DNA from: an uncultured Lachnospiraceae bacterium
GTDB lineage: Bacteria > Bacillota > Clostridia > Lachnospirales > Lachnospiraceae
Assembly (NCBI GenBank): GCA_900539175.1
Contig: UQAW01000030.1
Coordinates: 1-37,562, forward strand
DNA: 37,562 nucleotides
Direction: 5' to 3'
How positions within the stretch are numbered: position 1 is the stretch's first letter; each line of letters begins with the position of its first letter. The translations under genes were made by a program, and so were the position numbers. The notes beneath the pieces are model-generated. The model was given only the letters and a program-made list of their open reading frames with translations, did not search any database and was not told where the DNA came from. Positions 25,183 to 35,300 of this stretch are shown piece by piece.

Positions 25183-26633
25183 GGCATATCAATAAAATTT
25201 TGAAAAAATATAACTCCATACCGATTGCTGCAAAAGCGACAATCTGGTTTATGATCTGCAGTGTTGTTCAAAAGTGTATTTCGCTTATTACAACACCTGT
25301 TTTCACACGGCTGATGACGACGGAACAGTATGGACAGTTCAGTGTATACAATTCCTGGCTGCAGATTTTTACAATTATTACGACTTTACGGCTGAACTGG
25401 TCTGTGTTCAGCAAAGGTATGAGCAAGTATAAGGCAGACCGGGATGGCTATACTTCAACCATGCAGACACTGACTTGTATTCTTACAACAATTGTACTTG
25501 TGATTTATCTGATCTTCCGAAAGCAGATTAATGCAATTACGGAATTGCCGACTTATATTATGCTGGCGATGTTCGCAGAGTTATATCTTGTGCCGGCAAT
25601 TGATTTCTGGACCATACGGAAGCGTTATGAATATATCTATAAACCGGTGGTGTTCCGAACCTTGCTGATGGCGGCCTTAAATGCTGCAATCGGTGTTATT
25701 GCAGTACTTTTGACGGAAGAAAAGGGGATTGCAAGGATTCTCTCCTGCATATTTGTAAATATTTGTTTCGGAGGCGTCCTTTTTGTTTATAATCTGCGTA
25801 AGGGGAAGAAATTATTCTGTGCGGAATATGCAAAATTTGCACTACTGTTTAATCTTCCCCTGCTGCTTCATTATTTTTCACAATATATTCTGGATCAGTT
25901 TGATCGGATTATGATTCAGAAAATGGTGGATGTTTCAAAAGCTGGTATATACAGTGTGGCATATAATGCCGGCCTGATTATGAAAATTGTAACCCAGAGC
26001 ATCAATAATGCCCTGGTGCCCTGGCAGTATGAGCAGCTTGAGAAAAAAAGAATGAAAGAGATGGGGAATCATTTATTTCTGATTTATATTTTCGTAGGAG
26101 GCTGTGCGCTTTTGTTTTCAGCCTGTGCTCCCGAAATTATAAAAATCCTGGCGGACAGCAAATATTATGAAGCTGTCTATGTAATCCCGCCGGTTGCCAT
26201 CAGTATGTTTTTTACATTTGCATATACTTCATTTGCGAATATAGAATTCTTTTTTGATGCAAATAAGTTTACGATGTTTATTTCCATGGCAGGTGCATTG
26301 CTGAATATTGTTCTGAATTATTTCGGTATTCTGTGGTTCGGATATATCGCCGCTGCTTATACGACGTTAGTCTGCTATGTAATATTCTCTATTTCCCATT
26401 ATGTCTACATGTGTCATTGCATAAAAAAAATGTCAGACACAGAAGAGATATTCGGGACTGCGCGGCTGATTTTCCTTATGATCCTTGTTTTAGCGGGGGG
26501 AATACTGGTTATTTCCCTGTATGACAGACCGTTCCTGCGCTATGTATTAATTATTGCGGCATGTTTCATTGTTTATATGAAACGGAAAGCGGTTTTGTCT
26601 GTTATAAGCAATATCCGGAAAAAGCGCGGCTGA
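25179..26633 (+). CDS. Polysaccharide flippase (Wzx, MATE/MVF-like)
   Basis: This 484-residue membrane protein has about 12-14 hydrophobic spans and fits the polysaccharide-transport flippase family. It starts with the amphipathic, basic INKILKKYNSIPIAAKATIWF, continues with TPVFTRLMTTEQYGQFSVY, and has a mid-protein QFDRIMIQKMVDVSKAGIYSVAY that is very typical. It would carry undecaprenyl-linked repeat units across the membrane for Wzy. The ATG at 25179 overlaps the preceding stop in an ATGA arrangement, with GGTGGGAG upstream, so coupled translation is likely. It is the last gene of the operon. Confidence 0.92.
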   Translation: MRHINKILKKYNSIPIAAKATIWFMICSVVQKCISLITTPVFTRLMTTEQYGQFSVYNSWLQIFTIITTLRLNWSVFSKGMSKYKADRDGYTSTMQTLTCILTTIVLVIYLIFRKQINAITELPTYIMLAMFAELYLVPAIDFWTIRKRYEYIYKPVVFRTLLMAALNAAIGVIAVLLTEEKGIARILSCIFVNICFGGVLFVYNLRKGKKLFCAEYAKFALLFNLPLLLHYFSQYILDQFDRIMIQKMVDVSKAGIYSVAYNAGLIMKIVTQSINNALVPWQYEQLEKKRMKEMGNHLFLIYIFVGGCALLFSACAPEIIKILADSKYYEAVYVIPPVAISMFFTFAYTSFANIEFFFDANKFTMFISMAGALLNIVLNYFGILWFGYIAAAYTTLVCYVIFSISHYVYMCHCIKKMSDTEEIFGTARLIFLMILVLAGGILVISLYDRPFLRYVLIIAACFIVYMKRKAVLSVISNIRKKRG

Positions 26634-26676
26634 TGGATAAAGTGAACTGCTTTGATTTTCGGGTTAAAAGAGGAAG

Positions 26677-26723
26677 TACAACTGCTTAAGCGTATGGTAT
26701 TGCTTGGGCGGTTGTATTTTTTT
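26677..26723 (+). terminator. Terminator of the polysaccharide operon
   Basis: A 15-bp stem (26677-26691 with 26702-26716) including G-U wobbles is followed by seven Ts (26717-26723), 43 bases after the flippase stop. Confidence 0.88.
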
Positions 26724-26788
26724 GTGCAAAAAAAATGTTTTTCTTCAAAAAAGCATCAAAAATATAAATATTTCACGAAAAAATGACA

Positions 26789-26816
26789 TTGTTTCAAAGC
26801 TATAGGTATATATAAT
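26789..26816 (+). promoter_or_regulatory. Likely promoter of the amylase gene
   Basis: TTGTTT (26789-26794), a 16-base spacer and a perfect TATAAT (26811-26816) lie about 180 bases before the amylase start. The untranslated leader would therefore be long. An AT-only inverted repeat lies just upstream near 26760-26775. I see no clear catabolite-control (cre) box. Confidence 0.55.
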
Positions 26817-26847
26817 TAAGATCAAGGACTATAGATAGGAAGAAATT

Positions 26848-26937
26848 GTGAGTTTTGTGAAATCAAAAGGTAATCTGATAGAAAGGAGGGATACAATTTA
26901 TAGAAAAAAGAACCGGATGATACCTGTTTATAGTTGA
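26848..26937 (+). CDS. Possible 29-aa leader peptide upstream of amylase
   Basis: A GTG at 26848 follows AGGAAG (26837-26842) by five bases and opens a 29-codon frame rich in Lys and Arg that stops at 26935-26937. A second, stronger SD-like run (GAAAGGAGGGA, 26881-26891) lies inside it with no ATG/GTG/TTG at the right distance. This is either a small basic leader peptide or non-coding 5' leader sequence. No function can be assigned. Confidence 0.2.
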   Translation: MSFVKSKGNLIERRDTIYRKKNRMIPVYS

Positions 26938-26994
26938 AATGAACCAAAAAGAGTTTATGGATAGTTCTTATTAGGAAAGGAAAAAAGGAGAATA

Positions 26995-29900
26995 ATGCTG
27001 AGCATGAAAAAGACAAACAAGAATCTTTTTAGTAGAATATTAGCATTGGTTATGGCACTTGCGATGATCCTGACCGGTGTTCCGGGAACAGGTATCCCGA
27101 CAGGTGCAATTACGGCGGAAGCAGCAGTTTCAGTTGCCGAGCAAAATAATTTGACCGAGAATATACAGGATGGTGCTATTCTACATTGCTGGTGCTGGTC
27201 ATTTAACACGATCAAACAGAATATGGCAGATATTGCAGCTGCAGGTTTTACAACCGTACAGACCTCACCTGCAAACACCTGTAATGATACATGTCCCAAT
27301 ATGAAAATCATGGGAAATGATACGGAGCATGGAACCGATGGATGCTGGTGGTGGCATTATCAGCCGACAGACTGGAAGATCGGTAACTACCAGTTAGGCA
27401 CAAGAGATGACTTTAAAGCAATGTGCCAGGAGGCTGACAAATACGGCATTAAGGTCATCGTTGATGTTATTCCGAATCATGTAACCCCTGATCTGGATGA
27501 GGTTTCTCAGGATCTTTATAATGCCGTGGGAGGAAGAAATAATCTGTTCCATGCCAACGGATTTAATGAGATTCATCAATGGGGAAATCGTCTTGAGTGT
27601 ACGACAGGGCAGATGGGCGGACTTCCGGATGTAAATACAGAGAATCCGGATTTTCAGCATTATTTCCTGCAGTATTTAAATGATTTGATCGAGTGTGGTG
27701 CGGACGGTTTCCGTTATGATACAGCAAAGCATATTGGTGTACCTTCCGATCCGACAGATCCAAAGAGCAGCAGAAATAATTTCTGGCCCGTAGCTACCGG
27801 TATGGAATCAGTAAAGGGTCTGACTCTGAAAGATAAGGATCGTGTCTTTACTTATGGTGAAGTGCTCCAGGGAGATAATGTTCCGGAAGCAGAATATGCG
27901 CAGTATATGCGTATGACAGCCAGCAGCTATGGTGGAAAACTGAGAAGCGCAGTACAGAGTAAAGACTTCAGCACCGGAAATATTTCAAATTGGCTGCATG
28001 CTACTCCAGGACGCCTGGTAACATGGGTAGAGTCTCATGATACCTACTGTAATAAGGGAGAATCTGTGGACTTAAGTAAAACGCAGATTCGTCTTGCATG
28101 GGCGGTTATCGCAGCAAGAAAAGACGGAACACCGCTGTTTTACAGCAGACCGAATAATTCCAACGGCTGGTCAAATCGTTGGGGCGATAATGTCATTGGT
28201 GCCAAGGGTGACAATGAATTCAAGTCCAAAGAAGTTTCAGCAGTGAACTTTTTCCGTAATGCAATGGCTGGTCAGTCGGAATATCTGAGAAATCCGAATG
28301 GCAACAGTCAGATCCTGCAGATTGATCGTGGTACAGAAGGTACCTGTATTGTAAATCTGGGCGCTGCAGCAAGCCTTAATAATGTACCGACTTCTTTGGC
28401 TGACGGTGATTACACCGATCAGGTATCCGGAAGAACCTTTAATGTATCCGATGGAAAACTTTCCGGTCAGCTGGATGGGGAGAAAGTAGCGGTTATTTAT
28501 AATCCTTCCAAATCAGGTGTAAGTGCAACTTCCACCAGTGGTTCTGATAAGTTCAGTTCTGCGAGCCTGGATGTAAAATTGTCAGCAAAGAATGTGACAA
28601 ATGCAACTTATGAAACATCAGAAGGAGCCAGCGGTTCTTATACTGATGGTACAATTATTACAGTAGGAACAACCCTGAAGGAGGGAGAAAGCGTAACAGT
28701 TACTCTGAAAGCGCAGGGAGAAGCAGGAGCGATTGAGAGAACATATAAATTTACAAAAGTCGGAAAAAATATAGCTTATATTGAGCTGCCGTCCGGATGG
28801 AGTGAACCATATTGCTATGCTTACAATGAAGCGGGTGCAGAAAATGCAGCATGGCCGGGTGTGAAGATGGAGAAAGTGTCTGGAAATACATACGGATATG
28901 AAGTTCCGGATAGTGTATCTGATCCAATGGTCATTTTCTATGGCGGAGATAACAGTCATCGTTATCCGGCAGATATGGAAGACGGATTGACATTAACCGG
29001 ATCCATGATTTACAGGAATGGAACATGGGATATTTATCGTGACGGACCGACCCCAACCGTTACCCCAACTGTTACCCCAACCGTTACGCCAACCGGTGTT
29101 CCTGGTGAAGGAAATGTTGCTTATATTGAGCTTCCTTCCGGATGGAATGAGCCATATTGCTATGCTTATAGTAAAACAATAGCAAAATTAGAGAATGCGG
29201 CATGGCCGGGCGTGAAGATGGAAAAAGTATCCGGAAATCTCTACAAATATAAAGTTCCGGACAATATTTCGGATCCATTGGTAATTTTCTTCGGCGGAGA
29301 CAACAGCCGCAGATATCCGACGGATATGGAAGATGGATTGGCTCTGAGCGGAAACATGATTTACAAAAACGGCAATTGGAGTACCTATAGTGTGGGACCG
29401 ACACCTACACCAACGGTAGATCCGGGGGATGATCTGGTTGATGGAAGCTATGACATTTATATCAAGAAGCCTTCCGGATGGGGAAGCAATTTAAACTGTT
29501 ATGCTTATGTAAGTGAAACATTGAATAACGGTGCATGGCCGGGAGTTTCCATGGTAAGTCTCGGAAGCGGTATCTATGCATATAACATGCCGGAAGGATG
29601 GACAAGCGCAAAAGTAATCTTCAATGAGGGTGGTAACCAGATTCCTGGTGCACAGCAGCCGGGTATGGATTGGACAGACGGAACATCCATGATTTACAAA
29701 GATGGTTCCTGGGTAAAAGTAGAATCCAAAAAGAAACTGGATATCGTTTCCTCTCTTGCAGACGGAAGCACCTTTGATACAGAATCAGAAACAATCACCC
29801 TGACACTGAAAAATGCAGTGAGTGGTACATATTGTGTAGATGATGGTCCGGTAAAAGATTTTACAGATTCTGCAAAAGTAGTAATCGGACAGGGTAAGAT

Positions 29901-32205
29901 TGCAGACAGTAATGTAAAAGTAAAAGTTACGGCAACAAATGGAACTGAGACAAAGGAAGTGACCTTTACTTATCACAAAAAATTTGACGCTCAGAAAAAC
30001 GGTGGCTATACACAGTATGAGACATCCGTAAAGGCAGCCGCAGCGACGGCTAAGGCGGCAAGTGCAGCAGTTGCAAGTGCAGCATCTTCTGAATCACTGG
30101 GCGGCAAGTATGCGACAAATCCGAACAGCCAGAAGGGTAAATACAAGACAATCAGCAGTGCGTCAGATTTTGATGAATCCATGATTATCGCACAGGGCGT
30201 AGCAAATGATGATGCACGTACCTTCCGCGGTGCACATGAAGGACCTGTATATGATACCTATGCACTTTATGGCGCATGGGATGATACAAATCTCTATCTG
30301 GGATGGCAGTTTGTAAATGTAACAGATGTTGTTGATCCGGCTCAGGGTTATCCGATCAGTGACAACGGTAAGCCATGGAACGGTGATATTCCGCAGGTAC
30401 TTGCACTGAATCTGGGAACCGGTGTGACCAGTGACGGAAGCGCAAAGGGTACGGATGATAAAACAGGCGCCGTAAATTATTCTGATTACGTATGGGGTCT
30501 TCCGATCAAATACGATACAGCCGTTGATGCACTGCTGTGCTTCTCCAGTAAACCTGGTGTTGGACAGCCTGCACTGTTCAGAGCAGATACAGACGGATAC
30601 TTTAATTATGACACGGCAGTTGGATTCAAGGAGGGAGGAATCTCCTTCAAATATGAGGATGGATTCTTTGGATCCTCTCTTTACGGAATCAATGCGAATG
30701 GTTATCAGGGATATAAACCGGCGGATTTGCTGGATGCATCTGCGAACTGGACTGATTTCCTGACAACGAATCACAGCAAAGCACAGGATACGTTCTATCT
30801 TATGACCATTCCGCTTGCAACACTTGGCGTATCTAAGAATGATATTGAAAACAATGGAATCGGTGTTATGCATATTTCTACTTTTGGTTTGAGTGGAACG
30901 GCATGTATCCCTATGGATATGACAATGCTGGATCATGCAACAGAACCGTATAGCCATGATGACTCTACAACGGCAGAAAAAGAGGATGAAGACAGAATTA
31001 CCGTACCGCTTGCACGTCTTGGAGCAGGCGAATCAGGTCTGACACCTACACCTACACCGACATCTACACCTACACCTACGCCGATTGTCGGCACAGGAAC
31101 TATGACCGTAAACTTTGGCGCTGACCGTTCTTCACCGCAGGCAACTACCACAGCGTTGACATTGAAAGCCATTGCAGAAGGCGGTAACGGAACTTATACA
31201 TATCAGTTCCTGGTTGACGGCAAAGAAGTGCAGAATTCAGGTAAAGATACTTATACATGGTCTCCACGCAGCGGAGAACACACAATTGGCGTTAAAGTAA
31301 CAGACGGCAAAGGCATAGTAACAGAGTGCAGCAAGACTTATGTTGGGGAAGGAGAAGATCCGTATCAGCCGATTACAATTAAGTCCTTTACTGCCAATAA
31401 GCAGTCACCGCAGATAAAAGGTACTTCCATTCGTTTTGCTGCAGCGGCAGAAGGCGGAAATGGAACACTGCAGTATTGTTTCTACCGTGTATTAAACGGC
31501 AAGAAAACAGTTTTCCGTAATTTTGCAGAGAGTGCAAGTGCATATTGCAATCCTGCCGCCGGAACTTATACAATCGGTGTGGAAGTAAAAGATGCAGACG
31601 GCAATACAGCAAATAAGGAAATGACTTATACATGGAGTAGTAATGAAACCCCGATTGTAATTAAATCCTTTGATGCTTCTAAAGCTTCTCCGCAGCCAAA
31701 AGGAACATCTGTCCGCTTCAGTGTAACAGCAGAGGGTGGCAGCGGAGCACTGCAGTATCGCTTCTATCGCGTGATCAATGGAAAGACAACGGTATTCCGT
31801 GATTATGCGTCAGGCAGTGCAGCGTATTGTAATCCTGCAGTGGGAACCTATACGATTTATGTAGATGTAAAGGATGCAAACGGCAATATTGCAACAAAGA
31901 GCATGACCTATACATGGGGCAGCGCGAGCACAGAACTCAAAATTAAATCTCTGACGGCTTCCAAAGTATCGCCTCAGAAGAAAGGGACATCTGTTCGTTT
32001 TGCAGTAGAAGCAGAAGGAGGAAAAGGAGATCTCCAGTATCGCTTCTATCGTGTGGGAAATGGAAAAACAACGGTATTCCGTGACTATAGCTCAACAAAA
32101 ACAGCATATTGTAATCCTGCCGCCGGAACTTATATTATTCAGGTAGAAGTAAAGGATAGTGAAGGGAATACTGCGACAGAGAGTATGCTGTATCAGTGGA
32201 ATTAA
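26995..32205 (+). CDS. Secreted modular alpha-amylase (GH13_28-like, CBM26-like x3, CBM74-like)
   Basis: This 1736-residue exported endo-alpha-1,4-glucanase has an N-terminal signal peptide with likely cleavage after AEA/A (residues 43-44). The GH13 domain (about 50-500) closely resembles Bacillus AmyE: LHCWCWSFNTIKQNM, nucleophile Asp242 in DGFRYDTAKH, acid Glu289 in YGEVLQ, Asp349 in ESHDTY. Next come three CBM26-like starch-binding modules (about 592-685, 707-802, 812-912) split by Pro-Thr linkers, an Ig-like domain (about 912-1005) and an Ala-rich stretch. A CBM74-like region (about 1030-1346) has ALYGAWDDTNLYLGWQ near its start and STTAEKEDEDRITVPLARLG at its end. After another Pro-Thr linker come one divergent and three clear 'SPQ' repeats of about 90 residues. 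No dockerin or sortase motif is seen. AGGAG lies four bases before ATG 26995; ATG 27004 is an alternative. Confidence 0.93.
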   Translation: MLSMKKTNKNLFSRILALVMALAMILTGVPGTGIPTGAITAEAAVSVAEQNNLTENIQDGAILHCWCWSFNTIKQNMADIAAAGFTTVQTSPANTCNDTCPNMKIMGNDTEHGTDGCWWWHYQPTDWKIGNYQLGTRDDFKAMCQEADKYGIKVIVDVIPNHVTPDLDEVSQDLYNAVGGRNNLFHANGFNEIHQWGNRLECTTGQMGGLPDVNTENPDFQHYFLQYLNDLIECGADGFRYDTAKHIGVPSDPTDPKSSRNNFWPVATGMESVKGLTLKDKDRVFTYGEVLQGDNVPEAEYAQYMRMTASSYGGKLRSAVQSKDFSTGNISNWLHATPGRLVTWVESHDTYCNKGESVDLSKTQIRLAWAVIAARKDGTPLFYSRPNNSNGWSNRWGDNVIGAKGDNEFKSKEVSAVNFFRNAMAGQSEYLRNPNGNSQILQIDRGTEGTCIVNLGAAASLNNVPTSLADGDYTDQVSGRTFNVSDGKLSGQLDGEKVAVIYNPSKSGVSATSTSGSDKFSSASLDVKLSAKNVTNATYETSEGASGSYTDGTIITVGTTLKEGESVTVTLKAQGEAGAIERTYKFTKVGKNIAYIELPSGWSEPYCYAYNEAGAENAAWPGVKMEKVSGNTYGYEVPDSVSDPMVIFYGGDNSHRYPADMEDGLTLTGSMIYRNGTWDIYRDGPTPTVTPTVTPTVTPTGVPGEGNVAYIELPSGWNEPYCYAYSKTIAKLENAAWPGVKMEKVSGNLYKYKVPDNISDPLVIFFGGDNSRRYPTDMEDGLALSGNMIYKNGNWSTYSVGPTPTPTVDPGDDLVDGSYDIYIKKPSGWGSNLNCYAYVSETLNNGAWPGVSMVSLGSGIYAYNMPEGWTSAKVIFNEGGNQIPGAQQPGMDWTDGTSMIYKDGSWVKVESKKKLDIVSSLADGSTFDTESETITLTLKNAVSGTYCVDDGPVKDFTDSAKVVIGQGKIADSNVKVKVTATNGTETKEVTFTYHKKFDAQKNGGYTQYETSVKAAAATAKAASAAVASAASSESLGGKYATNPNSQKGKYKTISSASDFDESMIIAQGVANDDARTFRGAHEGPVYDTYALYGAWDDTNLYLGWQFVNVTDVVDPAQGYPISDNGKPWNGDIPQVLALNLGTGVTSDGSAKGTDDKTGAVNYSDYVWGLPIKYDTAVDALLCFSSKPGVGQPALFRADTDGYFNYDTAVGFKEGGISFKYEDGFFGSSLYGINANGYQGYKPADLLDASANWTDFLTTNHSKAQDTFYLMTIPLATLGVSKNDIENNGIGVMHISTFGLSGTACIPMDMTMLDHATEPYSHDDSTTAEKEDEDRITVPLARLGAGESGLTPTPTPTSTPTPTPIVGTGTMTVNFGADRSSPQATTTALTLKAIAEGGNGTYTYQFLVDGKEVQNSGKDTYTWSPRSGEHTIGVKVTDGKGIVTECSKTYVGEGEDPYQPITIKSFTANKQSPQIKGTSIRFAAAAEGGNGTLQYCFYRVLNGKKTVFRNFAESASAYCNPAAGTYTIGVEVKDADGNTANKEMTYTWSSNETPIVIKSFDASKASPQPKGTSVRFSVTAEGGSGALQYRFYRVINGKTTVFRDYASGSAAYCNPAVGTYTIYVDVKDANGNIATKSMTYTWGSASTELKIKSLTASKVSPQKKGTSVRFAVEAEGGKGDLQYRFYRVGNGKTTVFRDYSSTKTAYCNPAAGTYIIQVEVKDSEGNTATESMLYQWN
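29053..29094 (+). repeat. 12-bp coding repeat: Pro-Thr-Val-Thr linker
   Basis: Three in-frame copies of a 12-base unit encode PTVT and then run into PTG. They form the flexible linker between the first and second starch-binding modules of the first amylase. Confidence 0.85.
31372..32202 (+). repeat. Three C-terminal 'SPQ' repeats of the first amylase
   Basis: Three units of about 90 residues start near 31372, 31651 and 31939. Each reads roughly I-K-S...SPQ.KGTS.RF, then EGG.G.LQYRFYRV, GK.TVFR.(F/Y), AYCNPA.GTY.I and VEVKD..GN. They look like small beta-sandwich (Ig or Y_Y_Y-like) domains. The segment 31090-31370 is a more distant copy that keeps SPQ but lacks AYCNP. The same family recurs at the C-terminus of the second amylase. 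Confidence 0.85.
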
Positions 32206-32249
32206 AGAATGAAATCAGTGCTTGGGTGAAAGATTTGCGCTGAGCACGC

Positions 32250-32294
32250 AACAGGGGCTGCGCACAACAGGTAAGTGAGGCAGTCCCTGTTTTA
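32250..32294 (+). terminator. Terminator between the two amylase genes
   Basis: AACAGGGGCTGC (32250-32261) pairs with 32280-32291 with one G-U wobble, followed by TTTTATATATA. The T-run is short, so partial read-through into the second amylase is plausible. Confidence 0.7.
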
Positions 32295-32345
32295 TATATA
32301 AAGAAAACGAATGAAAGCAGAAAATTCGGAAAGGAAACATGGAGA

Positions 32346-35300
32346 ATGAAAAGAAAAAAATTAATTGCACTTTTTCTGAGTGCAGTTACTTCCATTACAA
32401 GTTTAAGCATTGGGTATTATCCGGATGCTATCATACAGACACAGGCAGCAATTTCTCAAAGTGATGCAACGAAGACGGCAAGTTCATCCGGTGTAATCTT
32501 TGCAGACAGCAGAACAGATTTCAGAGATGAATCAATCTATTTTGTTATGACAACACGTTTTTATGACGGAGACACTGGCAATAATGTACAGTGCTGGGAT
32601 GGAACACAGTATGATGATGAAAATGATCCGGAGTGGAGAGGAGATTTTAAAGGTCTTGCTGAAAAACTGGATTACATAAAGGCGCTTGGCTTTACGGCAA
32701 TCTGGATTACACCGGTTGTAGAAAATTGCAGCGGTTATGATTACCATGGGTATCATGCGCTTGATTTTACAAAAGTGGATCCCAGATATGAATCTGATGA
32801 TTTTACGTATCAGGATTTTATCAATGCCGCACACGCAAAAGGATTGAAAGTCATACAGGATGTCGTATTCAACCATACAGGAAATTTTGGTGAAAGAAAT
32901 CTTTTCCCGATTTTTGATAAGGAGGGAGATCAGAATACTTCTGCCTGCCTGAAGAAGATCGAGGGATCCGGGCTTCCTGAGAACTATGACAGCCTTACCC
33001 CTTTTGCTCAGTATCAGGCAAGATTGACCCTGATGAAGAATATGGATGGTGTAAATCATGATGTAAATAATATTTATCACCATGACGGCAGTATGGGATG
33101 GGAGGAATATTCCTGTCAGACAGGCCAGATTGCAGATGACTGTGTGGATTTAAATACAGAAAATCCAACGGTATATAAATATCTGCAGAATGCTTATAAA
33201 CAGTATATTGATATGGGGGTAGATGCTTTCCGTGTAGATACGACAAAGCATATATCCAGACTGACATTTAACAACGCATTAACAGAGCCGTTTTATGAAG
33301 CGGCGAAAGCAAACGGAAACGATAGTTTTTATATGTTCGGAGAAGTTTGTACAAGAGTGCGTGAGGTATGGAATAAGGGAGTTCCGCCGTTATCTTCGCC
33401 GTTTTATACATGGAAGGAATCAAAGAGTTATCCCTGGAGCGAGACGGACAGTTCTGTAAATGAAGCTTCTACAAAACAAAATTACAATGATAATTTAAGT
33501 GTGGATGCGCAGCCTACAAGTGACAATGCGTTACTGAAGGGAAATGATTATCATAAGCCGGATTACAGTCAGAAATCCGGCATGGGTGTCATCGACTTTC
33601 CGATGCACTGGAATTTTGAGAATGCACATTCTGCATTCCGCGTTGCTGTAGATAATGATAGATCTTACAACGATGCTACCTGGAATGTCACTTATGTAGA
33701 CTCCCATGACTATGCACCGGATCAGGCTCCTTCCGATCAGCGTTTTGCCGGTTCTCAGGATACCTGGGCGGAGAACTTAAGTCTGATGTTTACCTTCCGT
33801 GGTATTCCGTGTATCTATTATGGTTCGGAGATTGAATTCCAGAAAGGCGCTGTCATTGACAAAGGACCAAATATTGCCATTAGCGAGACAGGAAGAGCAT
33901 ATTTTGGAGATCATATCGAGGGAGATGTACTGACAACCGATTTCGCAGAGTATTTCGGAGCGAACGGTACTACAGCAGAAACACTGAGTCATCCGCTGGC
34001 ATTGCATATTCAGCGTCTGAACCAGATCCGTCAGGCGGTTCCGGCACTGCGTAAAGGACAGTATTCCGTATCTGACATCAGTGGAAATGATATGGCGTAC
34101 AAGAGACGTTATACAGATGATAATACAGACAGTTTTGCACTGGTAACCGTAAGCGGCACTGCAACATTTAACAATATTCCAAATGGTACCTATGTTGATT
34201 GTATTACCGGGGAACCAAAGAAAGTATCAAATGGTACTTTGACTGCAGATTGTTCCGGAAAAGGAAATTTACGTGTCTATGTATTGAATACTTCCAAGAC
34301 ACCGGCTCCCGGAAAAGTGGGGCAGGACGGAAAATATCTCTACACAAACAGTTCTGTGGAAACGGCTCAGCAGCAGTGTATCTACTTTAACAATGAAGCC
34401 GGATGGTCTCAGGTAACAGCAAACTTATTCGGTTCCAATGGTAATCTTGTAGAAAGTCTTCCAATGACCAATGTAAAAGATCAGGTTTATGCATGCAAGT
34501 ACAGCGGCAATGCCCAGGGACTCCGTGTGGTATTCACAAACGGCAGTTCTACAAGCGCAGAGGCGTCCTTCCAAAACGGCGGTCTTTATAACAACAGCGG
34601 ATACATCAGCCAGTATCAGATTGGCGGGGATGTAATTCAGGTTACAGATGTTAAATTAAGTCCGAAACAGATTTCTATGAACTTAGGTGAGACCTATACC
34701 GTCAATGCGGAAGTTTTACCGGAAAATGCAAAATATAAGACCTTAAGCTGGACTTCTTCCAATACAGATGTGGCAACCGTAAAAAATGGAGTCATCACTC
34801 CGCAGGATGAAGGAACAGCCGTAATTACAGCCACTTCTAAAAATGGGATTCAGGATCAGGTGACTGTCACTGTTACGGTCCCGCCATATGATTATGAAGA
34901 AGTTCCGGATGGCTATACGGCAATTTATTTTAGCAAGCCGAAGAGTTGGGGCAATTCGTTGAATGCTTATATTTACTATGGGGACAGTACTACAGTTACC
35001 AGTGGATGGCCTGGTTCTTCAATGGAGAAACTGCCGAATGGTGTTTACAGATACGTATTTAAAACTCCGGCGGCAAGTAGCATGAAAGTATTATTCAATG
35101 ACGGAAGCAATCAGGCACCGGGTAGTGTAGGCTTTGATGTAGTTGCGTATGGGAAGTATGGACAAAATGGATTGGAAGAAGTGGTGAAACCGGTAAAACC
35201 AACGCCGACACCAACGAATACGCCGACACCAACACCGACGAATACACCAACGCCAACACCGACGAATACGCCGACGCCAACACCAACCAACACGCCGACA

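Noticed and set aside
30163..30957. 264-codon minus-strand frame opposite the CBM74-like region
   Set aside because: It is a shadow of the coding strand's codon pattern. The + strand frame encodes recognisable domains throughout and the antisense product resembles nothing.
31090..32205. Dockerin, SLH or sortase anchor at amylase C-termini
   Set aside because: No duplicated calcium-binding loop, SLH motif or LPxTG plus hydrophobic tail is present. Both proteins end at the last SPQ repeat.
35199..35294. CRISPR-like short repeats
   Set aside because: The 24-bp units are in frame, contiguous and without spacers, and encode a Pro-Thr-Asn linker. No cas gene is nearby.
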